NCBI GenBank assembly: GCA_963457665.1
Contig: OY735209.1
Coordinates: 62,537,475-62,601,474, forward strand
Direction: 5' to 3'
Origin: Thysanoteuthis rhombus
Taxonomy: Eukaryota > Mollusca > Cephalopoda > Oegopsida > Thysanoteuthidae
DNA length: 64,000 nt
The position numbers and the translations under genes are program-made. This document shows, piece after piece, positions 33,942-44,129 of the stretch (its first letter is position 1; each line of letters opens with the position of its first letter). Below the pieces are notes generated by a model that saw nothing but the letters and a program-made list of their open reading frames with translations, was not told where the DNA came from and did no database searches.

Positions 33942-34141
33942 NNNNNNNNNNNNNNNNNNNNNNNNNNNNNNNNNNNNNNNNNNNNNNNNNNNNNNNNNNN
34001 NNNNNNNNNNNNNNNNNNNNNNNNNNNNNNNNNNNNNNNNNNNNNNNNNNNNNNNNNNNNNNNNNNNNNNNNNNNNNNNNNNNNNNNNNNNNNNNNNNNN
34101 NNNNNNNNNNNNNNNNNNNNNNNNNNNNNNNNNNNNNNNNN
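33942..34141. other. Assembly gap (200 N)
   Basis: A run of exactly 200 N, a conventional placeholder for a gap of unknown size. GT-rich sequence resumes at its right side, so a microsatellite probably caused it. Confidence 0.99.
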
Positions 34142-35685
34142 TTTTGTGTGTATATTATTCTGTGTATGTGTAAGCGTGTGCATATTGTGTACGTGTGTGA
34201 GTGCGTACTTGTGGATATCTGTACGAACGAATGGAATCATCCTCTTAAAGGTACCACGTTTTCTGATAAATAAAACATTCTAAAAATTTGCGACTTACAC
34301 TGAAATAATTTTTTTAGTTTCTTTTCTTTTTCTAAAAAAAATCATACTAATAAAACACCCTGCTACTCGAACGTTCGCCTTACGCCACTTTTTCGTTTAA
34401 AAAAAAAATGCGCAAAGTGAATGCAACGTTCAGCTTTTGTTTTGCTGGCGCTTGTTATAGAGGCGAAGCGTACCTTCCTTTCTCTTCCAAAATCCCTGTC
34501 TCGTGTAACTACCACCACCATGACCTCCTGTGACTCATTCTGACATACCATCTCAATTATTTCGGGGGTCCCTGGATACCCTTCGCTTTTTTTTTCTTTT
34601 TTTTTTTGCTATTTCGTCTTACGAAATACTTTACTTTCGGTTGCGGGGAAAACTTGTATATCCTTTTTTTGATAGGGCTTACTTATTTTTGTCATAATCA
34701 GAATTGGGTTGCAGTTGATGCTTACAACCTGTGTTTGAAGGGTACGTGGGCTTTATAAAATATGAATCAAAGGACTGAATGAAGAGAGGGCAGTAATCTT
34801 CAGTCATCATTGAAGGAGTTGCAGTAAAAGATGAAGAAACACAACTCTCTTTTCTGATAGCAACTCTCACTTTATTCTGACGTAGAAGAGATTGAACAAG
34901 GGACAACGTTTCTTCATTTCAAATCGTTTAAATATTTCCGACAGCTCGAAAAAGCATAGAAGAAGGATTGGCTAATTCTTAATGATCGCCTTATATATGT
35001 TTTCCCCGACCAAATCAACCTCAGCACTTGGTAATTTGTTCCTGGAAACATGATTCTGTGACATGTCGTGGGCTGTTTCAATCACGCCATGTTACTGAAT
35101 ACGACCACACCAGACCAGCCATATTCCATTTTGGCCACAACACGTTGCTGAATCGAATAAAGTATAGAGTATTACTGTTATTTGTACATTTAGTAACAGC
35201 AAAGAAATGTAAATTCACCAGATTTTAAATTCCATTGCTGCTGCGGGATTGGCGAAAATATTTGCTTTTCATTTACTTAGAATTTATAAATCTATCGTTG
35301 CACGATGTTTACCTAACTAGTCTCACGAGATCATTTGCCAGCATATTGTGTTTGATCCTCAATGGAAGCCTCGTTACCGTGACTAAAAAATGTAAATATG
35401 TAGTCAAATATATTATCAACATTACGATTGTATTTGTTTGTGGCATCAGTAAAAAGCGATGCTGTCAGGAATTCCCAATGACTGAATAACAAAAAATAAC
35501 CTAACTGAACACACATTCTCCGGGAAACATTGACCTGAAAGACAATGAAAAACCTTCTCAAAAACAAACATTTAGCAGAAGCAATAAATGCTTTGTAGAA
35601 CAATGTATAACAATATAGTCCTGGCGCTATAATAGAGTCCCGTAGCGTAACCACAAAACGTCTCCAAATATTCCCTGTTTGTCTA
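34142..35685. other. Nothing recognised
   Basis: A GT-rich run at 34,142-34,215 is followed by AT-rich DNA. The minus frame 35,331-35,714 (127 codons) is open but has no motif that I recognise, and its 3' part lies in the satellite-like repeat. Confidence 0.4.
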
Positions 35686-35689
35686 CACG

Positions 35690-36075
35690 ATATCTTCAAT
35701 GGTCTTGAATACATTTCAATGACATTTTGTGGAAGAGTTGGGTATTGGTTAGGAAGAAAGTGATAGAATTTTGGAGCGGATCCATGTTCTACATTGCAAC
35801 TATCTGTCTACGCCATACAATATCTTCAAAATTTATTAGACTCTACAAACGATATCTCCAGGTGTTCTTAATGAATTTCAATGAAATTACGTGGAAGGGC
35901 GGGCCATAGGGTCTGAAAGAAGCCAGAGAAGAGTGGATCTATGCATAATTACCTCCCCACGTTTAGCTAAATGTTCGCACCACACAATAGCTCAAAAGGC
36001 TCATATGATATTTTCAAAAAGGGTTCAATAAAATTTCATGGGAGGATGGGCAATAGGCAAGTAAAAAAAGATAAA
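35690..36075 (-). repeat. Nucleosome-sized repeat, about 2.5 units
   Basis: TTTCAATGACATTTTGTGGA, TTTCAATGAAATTACGTGGA and TTCAATAAAATTTCATGGGA recur at spacings of about 163 and 152 bases. Each is followed by GGGCAATAGG-like text and an AATTACCTCCCC block. This is the inverse of the 11.0 and 47.7 kb arrays. Confidence 0.6.
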
Positions 36076-36955
36076 ATTCAGATGTTTTATTCTAAAACAA
36101 GGGTCCATCACCTTTAATTTTAGATAACTCGTGCTCTATTCGCCCATAATTGATGAGCTTATTTGTTCTGACTAGGGGACCACAACAAAAATCTGCCACT
36201 ATGAAAAAAAGCACTAAAATATTTTGCATCTGATCTAGAATATTCATCCAATATTCTTTTTACACACTAAATGTCCATGTAGCAAGTCCAATTGATTTTA
36301 TTAGTCAACTAAAAAATTTCTACAGGGTTCTATCACGGCGCCTAGACTGATAATGATAATTATTATGGGGTGAAGATTTATCATGAAAGTATATATTTGA
36401 ATCATTATTGATTTACGTATTTCTTTCTTGTTGATTTTAGTTGCTTTTCATTGCAACTTCTAAGACCGTCAGTTTACGGCTATCAATGTAGTATTACAAT
36501 TACTACATCAAATATGTCGCCGAGTGATCGGGTGTTGTGGGAGTAAAATGTGTTTTCATTGTAACATTTGATCGTCTGCCAATCGCAAAGTATTTGTTGC
36601 TCAAAAGATAGAGCAGCTGTCACGCAAAATAAGCTTCCCAGGACTTCTTTATTAACTCATTACCGTTGGCCATCGGTCAGCGTAGTTGCGATGAAAAGCA
36701 ACAAAAATTAAGATGGAAGAAATACGAGTTACTGATTAATAACGATTGATAACTCTTCATCTTACGTTAATTCACCAAATGCCTGTCCGCCAGGCATTGA
36801 ATAACTCAAGAGTAACTCATGTAACGGGATCCCAGAGCATGTTTTCATTATATTGGTTTTTGAAAATCGAAAAAACAAAAATAGCAAAAAAACAAAAAAA
36901 CTACCCAAACAAACTGTGTGGGGACTGTTTTCACTCTCACCTCTGGTTTCCATCA
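36076..36955. repeat. Stretch with a composite-repeat block at 36.26-36.35 kb
   Basis: GTAGCAAGTCCAATTGATTT, GTCAACTAAAAAATTTCTAC and AGGGTTCTATCACGGCGCCT recur, diverged, at 38,812-38,905 and 39,430-39,535. The remainder is AT-rich with nothing recognised. Confidence 0.45.
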
Positions 36956-37270
36956 GTCTATATAATACTAAAAGTCTAATTCTGTTATCTGTATGCGACC
37001 TCTAAGTAACTGAAGCAGTAGCCAAAGGTATTGAATTATGGTATCCTAAGAATGTGCTAACCAGAAGAATGCTAAAAATGTGGGGGTGATTTGTAACTGA
37101 ATGATAATAGTGTGGGGTCTGCACTCGAGCTCATAACGATAATAATGACCTAATTTCTATCTCTCTATCTATCGAATACTATAAGTCTGACCTTTAGGTA
37201 ACCTGAAGGGCACATTGTAGCGAGAGGTATTGAATTAAGGTAGCCCTAAACCAGTTATAATTTCTTATCT
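36956..37270 (+). repeat. GTATTGAATTATGGTATCC family, two tandem units
   Basis: AATACTAAAAGTCTAATTC, GCGACCTCTAAGTAACTGAA, GTAGCCAAAGGTATTGAATT and ATGGTATCCTAA are repeated about 200 bases later as AATACTATAAGTCTGACC, AGGTAACCTGAAGGGCAC and GTAGCGAGAGGTATTGAATT. The first unit continues into GGGTCTGCACTCGAGCTCAT, matching 11,640-11,795 in the opposite orientation. Confidence 0.55.
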
Positions 37271-37800
37271 AGGCTGGGGGTTCCATTCAAGCCTTCCGTA
37301 TGAACTAGCTGAACACCCATCCATGGGGCGGGTTTCACCCTGTCGAATAAATTGAAAAAAAAAATTGATATACCTTCAAATGCTTTGCCTCAGCGCAAGT
37401 ATAAATAGTTTTATCCTTCCCGACTGATTTTTGATGACGTCAGGACGGTCGTCATGGGGAAGATTTTCTCTTCTTTTTGTTGTCTTTAAATCGGAAATAA
37501 AGTTCCAGTGTCTCGGATTAGAGATTTGACTGGAACCACACGTAGCTATTATTGAGTCTAATTCTAGAACTCTCTGTCCACCTGCTAATAATCTGACATT
37601 ATGCCAGGTCACGTTGTCGCTCTTTGCACGTTGAAGTTATAATTTAAAGACCGATATTTCCCTATTGGGCTAAAGGTCATTGCCATGGTAACGTGACAGA
37701 AGACCTTTGCTCAATAAATTTATACATCGCTATCAATTCGGATGGAAAGTGAAAGAATTCATGCATTGAATGGTGAGGAGACCTTTTTTAAAGTGAATCA
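37271..37800. other. Nothing recognised
   Basis: The minus frame 37,376-37,612 is unassigned. I see no repeat ends. Confidence 0.35.
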
Positions 37801-37802
37801 CT

Positions 37803-37888
37803 ATATCGAATCACCGTAGCCCCATAAGTGGCCCACCAGACCAACCGGCAAAGTGGGTTGCAGATTCTTCTCTCTTTGCTCGTCTATG

Positions 37889-37962
<74 letters not shown>

Positions 37963-38265
37963 TGTGTGTCCTGGTGCTTTTGGTCTAATCTATGAGACTA
38001 CAACATTATAAATTTGCATTAGTACACCACTGGGTACCACCTAAGAACGTTTATTTATTTACTTTTTTTTAATTTCTATTTTTTTCAGAAATGGGATTTT
38101 TTGGTTTCCATGTTCATTTTGGGACCAACAATTTCCAAATCTTGTGTTGATATTTTTTCAAGAAAATTTTTGATAAAAGGTCTGATTTAAAAGATGATTT
38201 TAGATAGATTTCTAGATGATTAGTTCTGGTACTCGCGCTGTCTACGGTGATTCATTTATGGTACG
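37803..38265 (-). mobile_element. GAATCACCGTAG-family MITE, copy 3 (longest)
   Basis: Left GAATCACCGTAG (37,808-37,819) and right CTACGGTGATTC (38,242-38,253) are exact inverted matches. The interior has a (GT)n tract at about 37,892-37,962, CTACAACATTATAAATTTGC, CACTGGGTACCACCTAAGAA, CCAAATCTTG and TAGTTCTGGTACTCG, in the order seen at 6.7 kb and inverted relative to 1.0 and 23.5 kb. It has no coding capacity. It may serve as the reference copy because both ends are exact. Confidence 0.8.
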
Positions 38266-38475
38266 ATTTGAGGTATAGGACGACAAAAAGTTGTCACCAG
38301 CAGATTTCTAACCGAAGTCCTTTCCACTCGCTGGACGCCTAATTCGTTGTCACCATGTGATTCATCATCGTGTATTTCTTCCAGACGAATTTTGTCAGGA
38401 AGATGTTTAGGATGGATTGAAGCTGAAGATGGAACTACTATACCATTTAAGCACTTGGTGTCATTGTCAAATTAC

Positions 38476-38508
<33 letters not shown>

Positions 38509-38780
38509 CGTCGACTGTGGAAGCACGGAAGGATACTATGGTCGGTGAAAGTGTCACAAATCTCATTGAATTTTACTGATGCCAAACTGTGTCTGACAAT
38601 GAACGAATAGAAAAATAAGACAGTGTGTCCGACACACACGGTTCTTACATGAATTGGAATCAGTTATAAATTACCTTTCCAACGGTATACAATATGATTA
38701 TATTTTTCTAACCTAGCCACGAATCCGAAAATTATAAGAAAATAAATGGCGCAAAAAATATTTTATAACTGATTGAGAAT
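38266..38780. repeat. Stretch with a (TTA)n tract
   Basis: (TTA)n lies at about 38,476-38,508. The 87-codon plus frame over it (38,347-38,610) includes a poly-Tyr run from that tract and no recognisable motif. Confidence 0.5.
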
Positions 38781-38789
38781 GTCTAACTG

Positions 38790-39215
38790 GGTATTTTTTT
38801 AACTCCTTGAAGGTCACTCTAGTATGTCCAATCGGTTACACTTGTCAATCCCAAAATTCATACGGGATTCTACTACAGAACCAGGCCTGTCTCTACAATA
38901 AAATGTCTGGATCTGAAATTTTGTTATTGTACTTTCTGACTGTCTGCATATCTGAAAAAAGTTTTCAATTAAATTTCGTGGAAGGTTGAGCAATAGGCAA
39001 CGAGAAAAGAGAATTAAATTCTGTACAATTACTTCCCCTACATTCCAGTTGACTATTCGCACCACACAATCTCTCCAGGTATTCTTTGTCTGTACAACTG
39101 ATATTTCCAGAAATTTTCAATGAAATTTCGTGCGCGGGTGGGTAATAGGCTACAGAAGAAATTATTAAAATCTGTGCACAATTATCTTCCCTATATCATT
39201 GACATCAATCTAGGA
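38790..39215 (-). repeat. Composite block plus nucleosome-sized repeat units
   Basis: TAGTATGTCCAATCGGTTAC, ACTTGTCAATCCCAAAATTC and GGATTCTACTACAGAACCAG (38,819-38,885) match the block at 36.26 and 39.43 kb. TTTCAATTAAATTTCGTGGA and TTTCAATGAAATTTCGTGCG (about 38,963 and 39,116) are two satellite units about 150 bases apart. The two sequence types repeatedly occur together, suggesting one longer element. Confidence 0.55.
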
Positions 39216-39419
39216 AGGTGTTTCATTTGGAATAACAAGGATTTATTTGTCATTTCATTGTAAATAGCACAAAAATACTTGCTCTGGGGACATGTGATTC
39301 TTTTGAAAACTTTACTCTGCATGTAATCTCTCTGACGATATACAATATTTTTGACAACGGTACCACAGCAGAACTCCATCATCAAGAGAAGGGGCCGTAA
39401 TTGTTTTTTTGCAACTGGT

Positions 39420-39585
39420 TTTGAATGTCTACCCGAGATATTTTTTCTCGTTCTAGTAAGTTCAATTGGTTTCATTTGTCAGATCGAAAATTCCTACAGG
39501 ACCCTATTACGAAGCCTGGACAACTATGGAATGTGCATTTTCATGGGACTACCGTTTGTTTTGTGTTTTTTTTTCTTTCCAATTG
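39420..39585 (-). repeat. Composite-repeat block, third copy
   Basis: TCTAGTAAGTTCAATTGGTT, TCATTTGTCAGATCGAAAAT and AGGACCCTATTACGAAGCCT parallel the blocks at 36.26 and 38.82 kb. It abuts the start of an R4-like LINE fragment. Confidence 0.5.
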
Positions 39586-40243
39586 GTCGTTACCAAGTTA
39601 CTGTTGGCCAAGACCCTAGCTCATGTTCTCTTGATAGCAATCAGGACGACCGCAACTATCACCGAGCTGCTGTTAGCCAGAACAAAAAGAGAAAATGGAC
39701 GAAAGAAGAACAATGAATTAGTAATGCATAACTACTTTAAAAGCGAAGCATTTGAGACCTCACTGTAGAGGCATCGAATCAGTGCCTGTCTGATCAAGTA
39801 AAAAAAATCCTGAAACATAAAATGGCTCCTGTAGATACAACTACCAGAGATCAGCAATACAATAGGAGAAGGGCGTGGTTTACCCAAAGAGGAACCCAAA
39901 CAAAACCAACAACATAATGAAAGACGAAAGAGAAACAAATTCAAACAAAAGAAAAACTCTGACCAAAGCCAAATACAAGGAAGAGACATCGACACCCAAA
40001 CGGAAGAAGACAAAAAATCCAGATACAAACTCTAAAAGGAAAGATGTGAGAGAAGAAGACACTGCCATCTCTTAAAGGCAAGGACAGGAAAAAAAAGTGA
40101 AAGAGTCAACTGAATATGTCAACTCGAAGAAAAAGAACAAAAGTCCGCTTGGTGAATAAGATTAGAAAAACAAATCTAACTACAGAGAGATGAAGGACTA
40201 CTGAGAATTGCATCACACATGGACAGACCACGTGCAATTGGAC
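39586..40243 (+). pseudogene. R4/Dong-like LINE, N-terminal region (fragment A)
   Basis: This segment is a near-identical inverted counterpart of 45,225-44,570 (fragment B). Translation shows KRKWTKEEQ (39,690 region) and, after a frame change, a SDQVKKILKHKM block. Together they resemble the Myb-like DNA-binding helix region near the N-terminus of R2/R4-type LINE proteins (KWTKEE ... RLxDQVR.I). The copy starts abruptly in the TCGTTACCAAGTTACTG repeat and stops abruptly after GACCACGTGCAAT, so both ends are truncated. Stops and frame changes show that it is dead. Confidence 0.65.
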
Positions 40244-41280
40244 GGAAGAGAGTGGGTCAAAAAGCACGTTAGATGCTTTATTGAGGGTGTAGGGAAATAT
40301 TTGCACATATCATATCATATCAAATAAAAGATAAGAGAATGGGGGGATGATGAGAAGATATCATCATAGGGTGAGGACGGGATGCCTATTTTTGACACCC
40401 CTGTTCAACTGTGGAAGATTATATAAGCTTGCTTTGTATTCTCACTTCAATTCGATTTAATCTCTTCACTCAATCAGTCTGACTCCAAAATTGAATTTTA
40501 AAAATACAGAGACTGAGAAGCTCGTTCTACTTTTAAGATAATGTTACATGACATTAAGCTTCCCAGAAATCTAGAATAACATCGCTGTAATACAAGCCGA
40601 GCAATGTCAGTTTATTCTAAATAGGTAATAGTAAATAATGATTATAATTTTTTGCATATTTTTCGACATCAAAAACCAATCGGTAAAATGAAAAAAATAT
40701 TCATTGTTTTTTCTTGGAGACTGATGGATATTTTTTCACCTAATGTACTGTTTTGTCAAAAATAATGAAATGATAGAGATTTTTTTCTTTTAAAGAGGAT
40801 GAACCTGTACTTCCAAGGAGCTGTCACTACAAGGTACGTCTCCCTTTGCATTTATAGGGTGGAGTCAGGTTCATAACCTGTGGCCTGCGGCGTTCCAAAA
40901 AACGAAAGTTTTATGCAAATATCTATTTGATTTCTTTACTAAAGGTACTTGAGTTAGAGGTTTCTTACAGGAATTTGAGAGTTAAATCTTATTTAACTTG
41001 ACTAAAACCCGGTTAACGACTTCGCTAAAACTCTAACTTAATCTTTAATCAGATTGATTTTGCCAAAAACCCAGCAACAGTACTAAGCCATGATTAACTT
41101 TACAAATACCTTTTCTTTTCTATCTTCTAACCATTTTATTTCCCTCCTTATTTCTTATCTCTTCCTATTTTGTTCCTTAACTTTTCAGCTCTTACTGACA
41201 AACTCCAGTCCACACCTGGGGTTGACTTTGTTTTCCTAGCGTGACAAGAACAAGAACAACAAGCGCAATCCTCACTAAAT
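40244..41280. other. Nothing recognised
   Basis: AT-rich. A single AAACCCAGCAACAGT word near 41,067 recalls the 5.4 kb tandem array. There is no gene. Confidence 0.4.
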
Positions 41281-41281
41281 A

Positions 41282-41404
41282 TAGGGTAATAAGCCAAGAG
41301 TGAGGAGAGGAGGGCTGGAGACTTGAGGAGACTTGCTGTCACTCAACATGCAGCGGTAACCACCAGGCAACTGGAGTGAAATTACAACAACAACAACAAC
41401 AACG

Positions 41405-41437
<33 letters not shown>
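41282..41437 (+). mobile_element. R4/Dong-like LINE, 3' UTR end with (CAA)n(TAA)n tail
   Basis: GGAGAGGAGGGCTGGAGACT, TGAGGAGACTTGCTGTCACT, CAGCGGTAACCACCAGGCAA and CTGGAGTGAAATT are the terminal 3' UTR of the family (compare 51,590-51,662). It ends in a (CAA)n then (TAA)n then poly-A tract. Only the last 100 bases of the element remain, a strong 5' truncation. Confidence 0.75.
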
Positions 41438-41442
<5 letters not shown>

Positions 41443-42204
41443 AAAAGTAAATGTGCAGGTAAACAACGGTATTGCTCAAGCATCCGCTCAGCTAGTTTAC
41501 GAAATTTTTTTGACAGATCCCACCAATGTAACGCTTGATACAACTCCCTTGCTGATTGGATTGAAGCGTTAAATTTATCGCGTTCTGCGTTAAATTTATC
41601 GCGTTTTGGCAATTTGAAAATTGCTAAATTGGCGCAGAAATTTTTGACCATTTTTGCCCGTTTTCTGTGGGACACCGTGGGGCTTGATCTCACTTCAGTG
41701 AATGTCGGTGAGACTAGCTTTTGTATTACTCCACGGCTTGGTGCCGCCCTATACTTGTGTGTGCAATTGTGGGTGGGCGTGTGTATGCTGTTGTACGTGA
41801 TATGTCTACTTGTGCATATGTGTGATTGTGTGCGTGTTTGTGTGCGTGCATGTAAAGGAGTATGCTTGGGTTTGTGTGCGTGTGCGGTGTGTGTTGGTTG
41901 GCGGGTATGCATACTTCATGGATATGCATACTTCAAACGCACCATTGGTGCTAATTTATACAAATAAACCATTTTTATACAAATTTGAGTTTGTTGTTGT
42001 TGTTATTCCTGCATTGTCTTCCACTACAGGGAAAAACAGCCGGTAAAACTTATTCTCTTCTCGACAAAAAACACGCGGAGAGAAAGAGAAAAAATATGTT
42101 TATTTTTTTTCAAAGAAAATACAAGTAAGTAAAAAGACACAAATAAGCACAGAAAGAAAGATAGAAAAACAGAGTGAAAAGAGAGGCAAATTCCCTCAAA
42201 AACC
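41438..42204. other. Unassigned; GT-rich run
   Basis: GCGTTAAATTTATCGCGTT is repeated twice in tandem at about 41,566-41,605. A GT-rich imperfect run lies at about 41,755-41,905, which makes long Cys/Val frames and, on the minus strand, Thr/His frames without meaning. Confidence 0.45.
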
Positions 42205-42670
42205 AGTATTGCCGAATTTGTTTGCCAGCTTACATCCAAGATCTAATAAAAAAACATCTAGAAACATCTAAATTCACCAGGTTTATTCAGGGATATTTCG
42301 CCGATTTCATTTGCAAGCTTACATCTAAAATCCCACAAAAAAAGCATCTACAAACATCTAAATTCGCCAGTTATATACAGGGATATTTTGCCAAATTCAT
42401 TTGCAAGCTTACATCTAAAATCAAATTTAAAAAAAACTTCTGGAAACATCTAAAAACATGTAAATTCACAAGGTACATACAGCAATATTTTGCCAAATTC
42501 ATTTGCTGGCTTACATCTAAAATCCAATAAAAAATCATCTAGAAATATCTAGATCCACCAGATATAAAGGGATATTTTGTCTAATTCATTCGTGGGTTTA
42601 CATCTAAAATCAAATAAAAAAAAAAAAACATCTAGAAACATCTAGATTCACCAGATATATACAGGGGTAC
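42205..42670 (+). repeat. Tandem array, five units of about 90 bp (30-codon period)
   Basis: TTGCAAGCTTACATCTAAAA recurs with phase points at about 42,231, 42,320, 42,410, 42,512 and 42,599, spacings 89, 90, 102 and 87. Between them are AAACATCTAGAAACATCTA and TTCACCAG, TACAGGGATATTTTGCC. Because most units are close to 90 bp, a plus-strand frame (42,174-42,530, 118 codons) stays open across four units with a repeated HLETSKFTRFIQGYFADFIC / KLTSKI pattern. It later closes. Whether it is ever translated is unknown. Confidence 0.8.
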
Positions 42671-42995
42671 ATTCAATAGTGAGTGTGGCTTTGATAAGTG
42701 CGGTATTCGATGTAGTGAGGGTAAGGTGAGGCTGAACACATCAATGAAACTAGTCATAAACTGAAAAGAAAACACACTTGAATTTATAAGGAACCCTTGA
42801 ACAGTGCAGTTTTCAACGGTAAATAGTATTGTTATTGTTTTGTGGACTCACAGGGGTTGAAGACCATCAAGTTGAAAACCTTGAGCACGAGTGTCTTCCT
42901 TTTCAGAAGTTTGGATTTAGCCATCCTAGTCTCTCCACCCTGCGTCGTCCATATTCATAGAAGACAGATAAACAAGCTTCAATTCTAGTGGACAC
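42671..42995. other. Nothing recognised
   Basis: No gene-sized frame or repeat end that I can support. Confidence 0.4.
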
Positions 42996-42999
42996 AAAC

Positions 43000-43297
43000 T
43001 AGGGGATCAATTTAGGATAAACTTACATTGCAGATTGAACCCCCCTCTGAAACCCTATTTTTGGCAGGGAATTAGAAATGAATCTCCTTGCCCCACCCCA
43101 GGAGAATACGTGCAAAATTTCAAGTCTGTACAAAGAATAGTGCGTGCTGATACTCTGATAGATCAACCGATAGATAGACAGATTTATAGTACTTGTCTCT
43201 TCCCTGTTCGAATCAGAAAAAAATCCTTCGTACGCAAAACAAGTATGTGTGCAAAATTTCAAGTCTCTACGATGAATGGTGTGTTCTGTGCCAAGAG

Positions 43298-43344
<47 letters not shown>

Positions 43345-43345
43345 T
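43000..43345. repeat. ACCCCCC-family fragment, a short duplicated word and (GA)n
   Basis: GGGATCAATTTAGGATAAAC, TTACATTGCAGATTGAACCC match the dispersed-family end. TGCAAAATTTCAAGTCTGTA and TGCAAAATTTCAAGTCTCTA occur about 140 bases apart. (GA)n follows at about 43,302-43,340. Confidence 0.5.
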
Positions 43346-43509
43346 GGTCGCTCTCAGTGCCAATTCCAGATATTTAGAATACTGTGAAAGTTAAAACTTC
43401 GGAAAAATACTTCCTACTGCTCCGCTCACTATTTGTATGACAACGACCCCTGGTCTATTTTGTGCCCCAACCCCAACACATGCCAAGTCCAGATATACAG
43501 ACGATAAAT

Positions 43510-43516
<7 letters not shown>

Positions 43517-43540
<24 letters not shown>

Positions 43541-43544
43541 GAAG

Positions 43545-43595
<51 letters not shown>

Positions 43596-44051
43596 TGGAA
43601 TCTCACACCAGTTGCCTGGTGGTAACCGCTGGAGTTTGAGTGACAGCAAGTCTCCTCAAGTCTCCAGCCCTCCTCTCCTAGTACTCATAGGTCGCAGTAA
43701 TTCTGCGATTTACAGTTTCACACCAGTTGCCCAGTGGTTATCACTGAAGGCTGAGTGACAATAAGTCTCCTCAGGTCTTCAGCTAGCGTCTCCTCTCTCT
43801 TTTACCTATCATGTCAGGGCAAAAATTCGTTGCAGTACTTATATCTCTAGCACCTTCCTCAGTATCCGTGCAGTTCCCAGTAGTGCTGTGGTCTGTACGG
43901 TCTCAATCCTTCCCCTAATCCCGATCTCCTCCAGTCTCACCCTCAGCGTTTTGGGGACTGTTCCTAGTGCGTCCACTATGACCGGTACTACCCTGGTTTT
44001 CATGTTCCACATCTTCCTTAACTCTCTTGCTAGGTCCTGGTATTTTCCCCG

Positions 44052-44056
<5 letters not shown>
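43517..44056 (-). pseudogene. R4/Dong-like LINE, C-terminal end and 3' UTR (fragment C)
   Basis: On the minus strand the frame KYQDLAREL-KMWNMKTRVV, PVIV-ALGTVPKTL, RLEEIGIRGRIETVQTTALL, GTARILRKVLEI-stop is open and nearly identical to fragment D (51,230-51,423), so the copy is young. The 3' UTR has the same two related blocks of about 115 bp as D and ends in (AAT)n (43,547-43,594). The 5' side is cut exactly at another (AAT)n tract (44,057-44,129). The downstream flank has a (GATA)n run at 43,517-43,541. TAA-repeat flanks on both sides match the known TAA target of Dong, an R4-clade element. Confidence 0.82.

Positions 44057-44129
<73 letters not shown>
44057..44129. repeat. (TTA)n microsatellite between two LINE fragments
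   Basis: About 24 TTA units separate fragment C from fragment B, both minus-strand pieces of the same LINE family. Confidence 0.95.

Noticed and set aside
33859-34283. Open frames of about 105-125 codons
   Set aside because: They run through the 200-N gap and are artefacts.
41382-41912. 176-codon minus frame
   Set aside because: Made of GT-rich and TAA-repeat sequence at its ends (Thr/His and Leu runs); no motif in the middle.
42205-42670. CRISPR array
   Set aside because: Repeats are contiguous tandem units without unique spacers, and the context is an animal genome.
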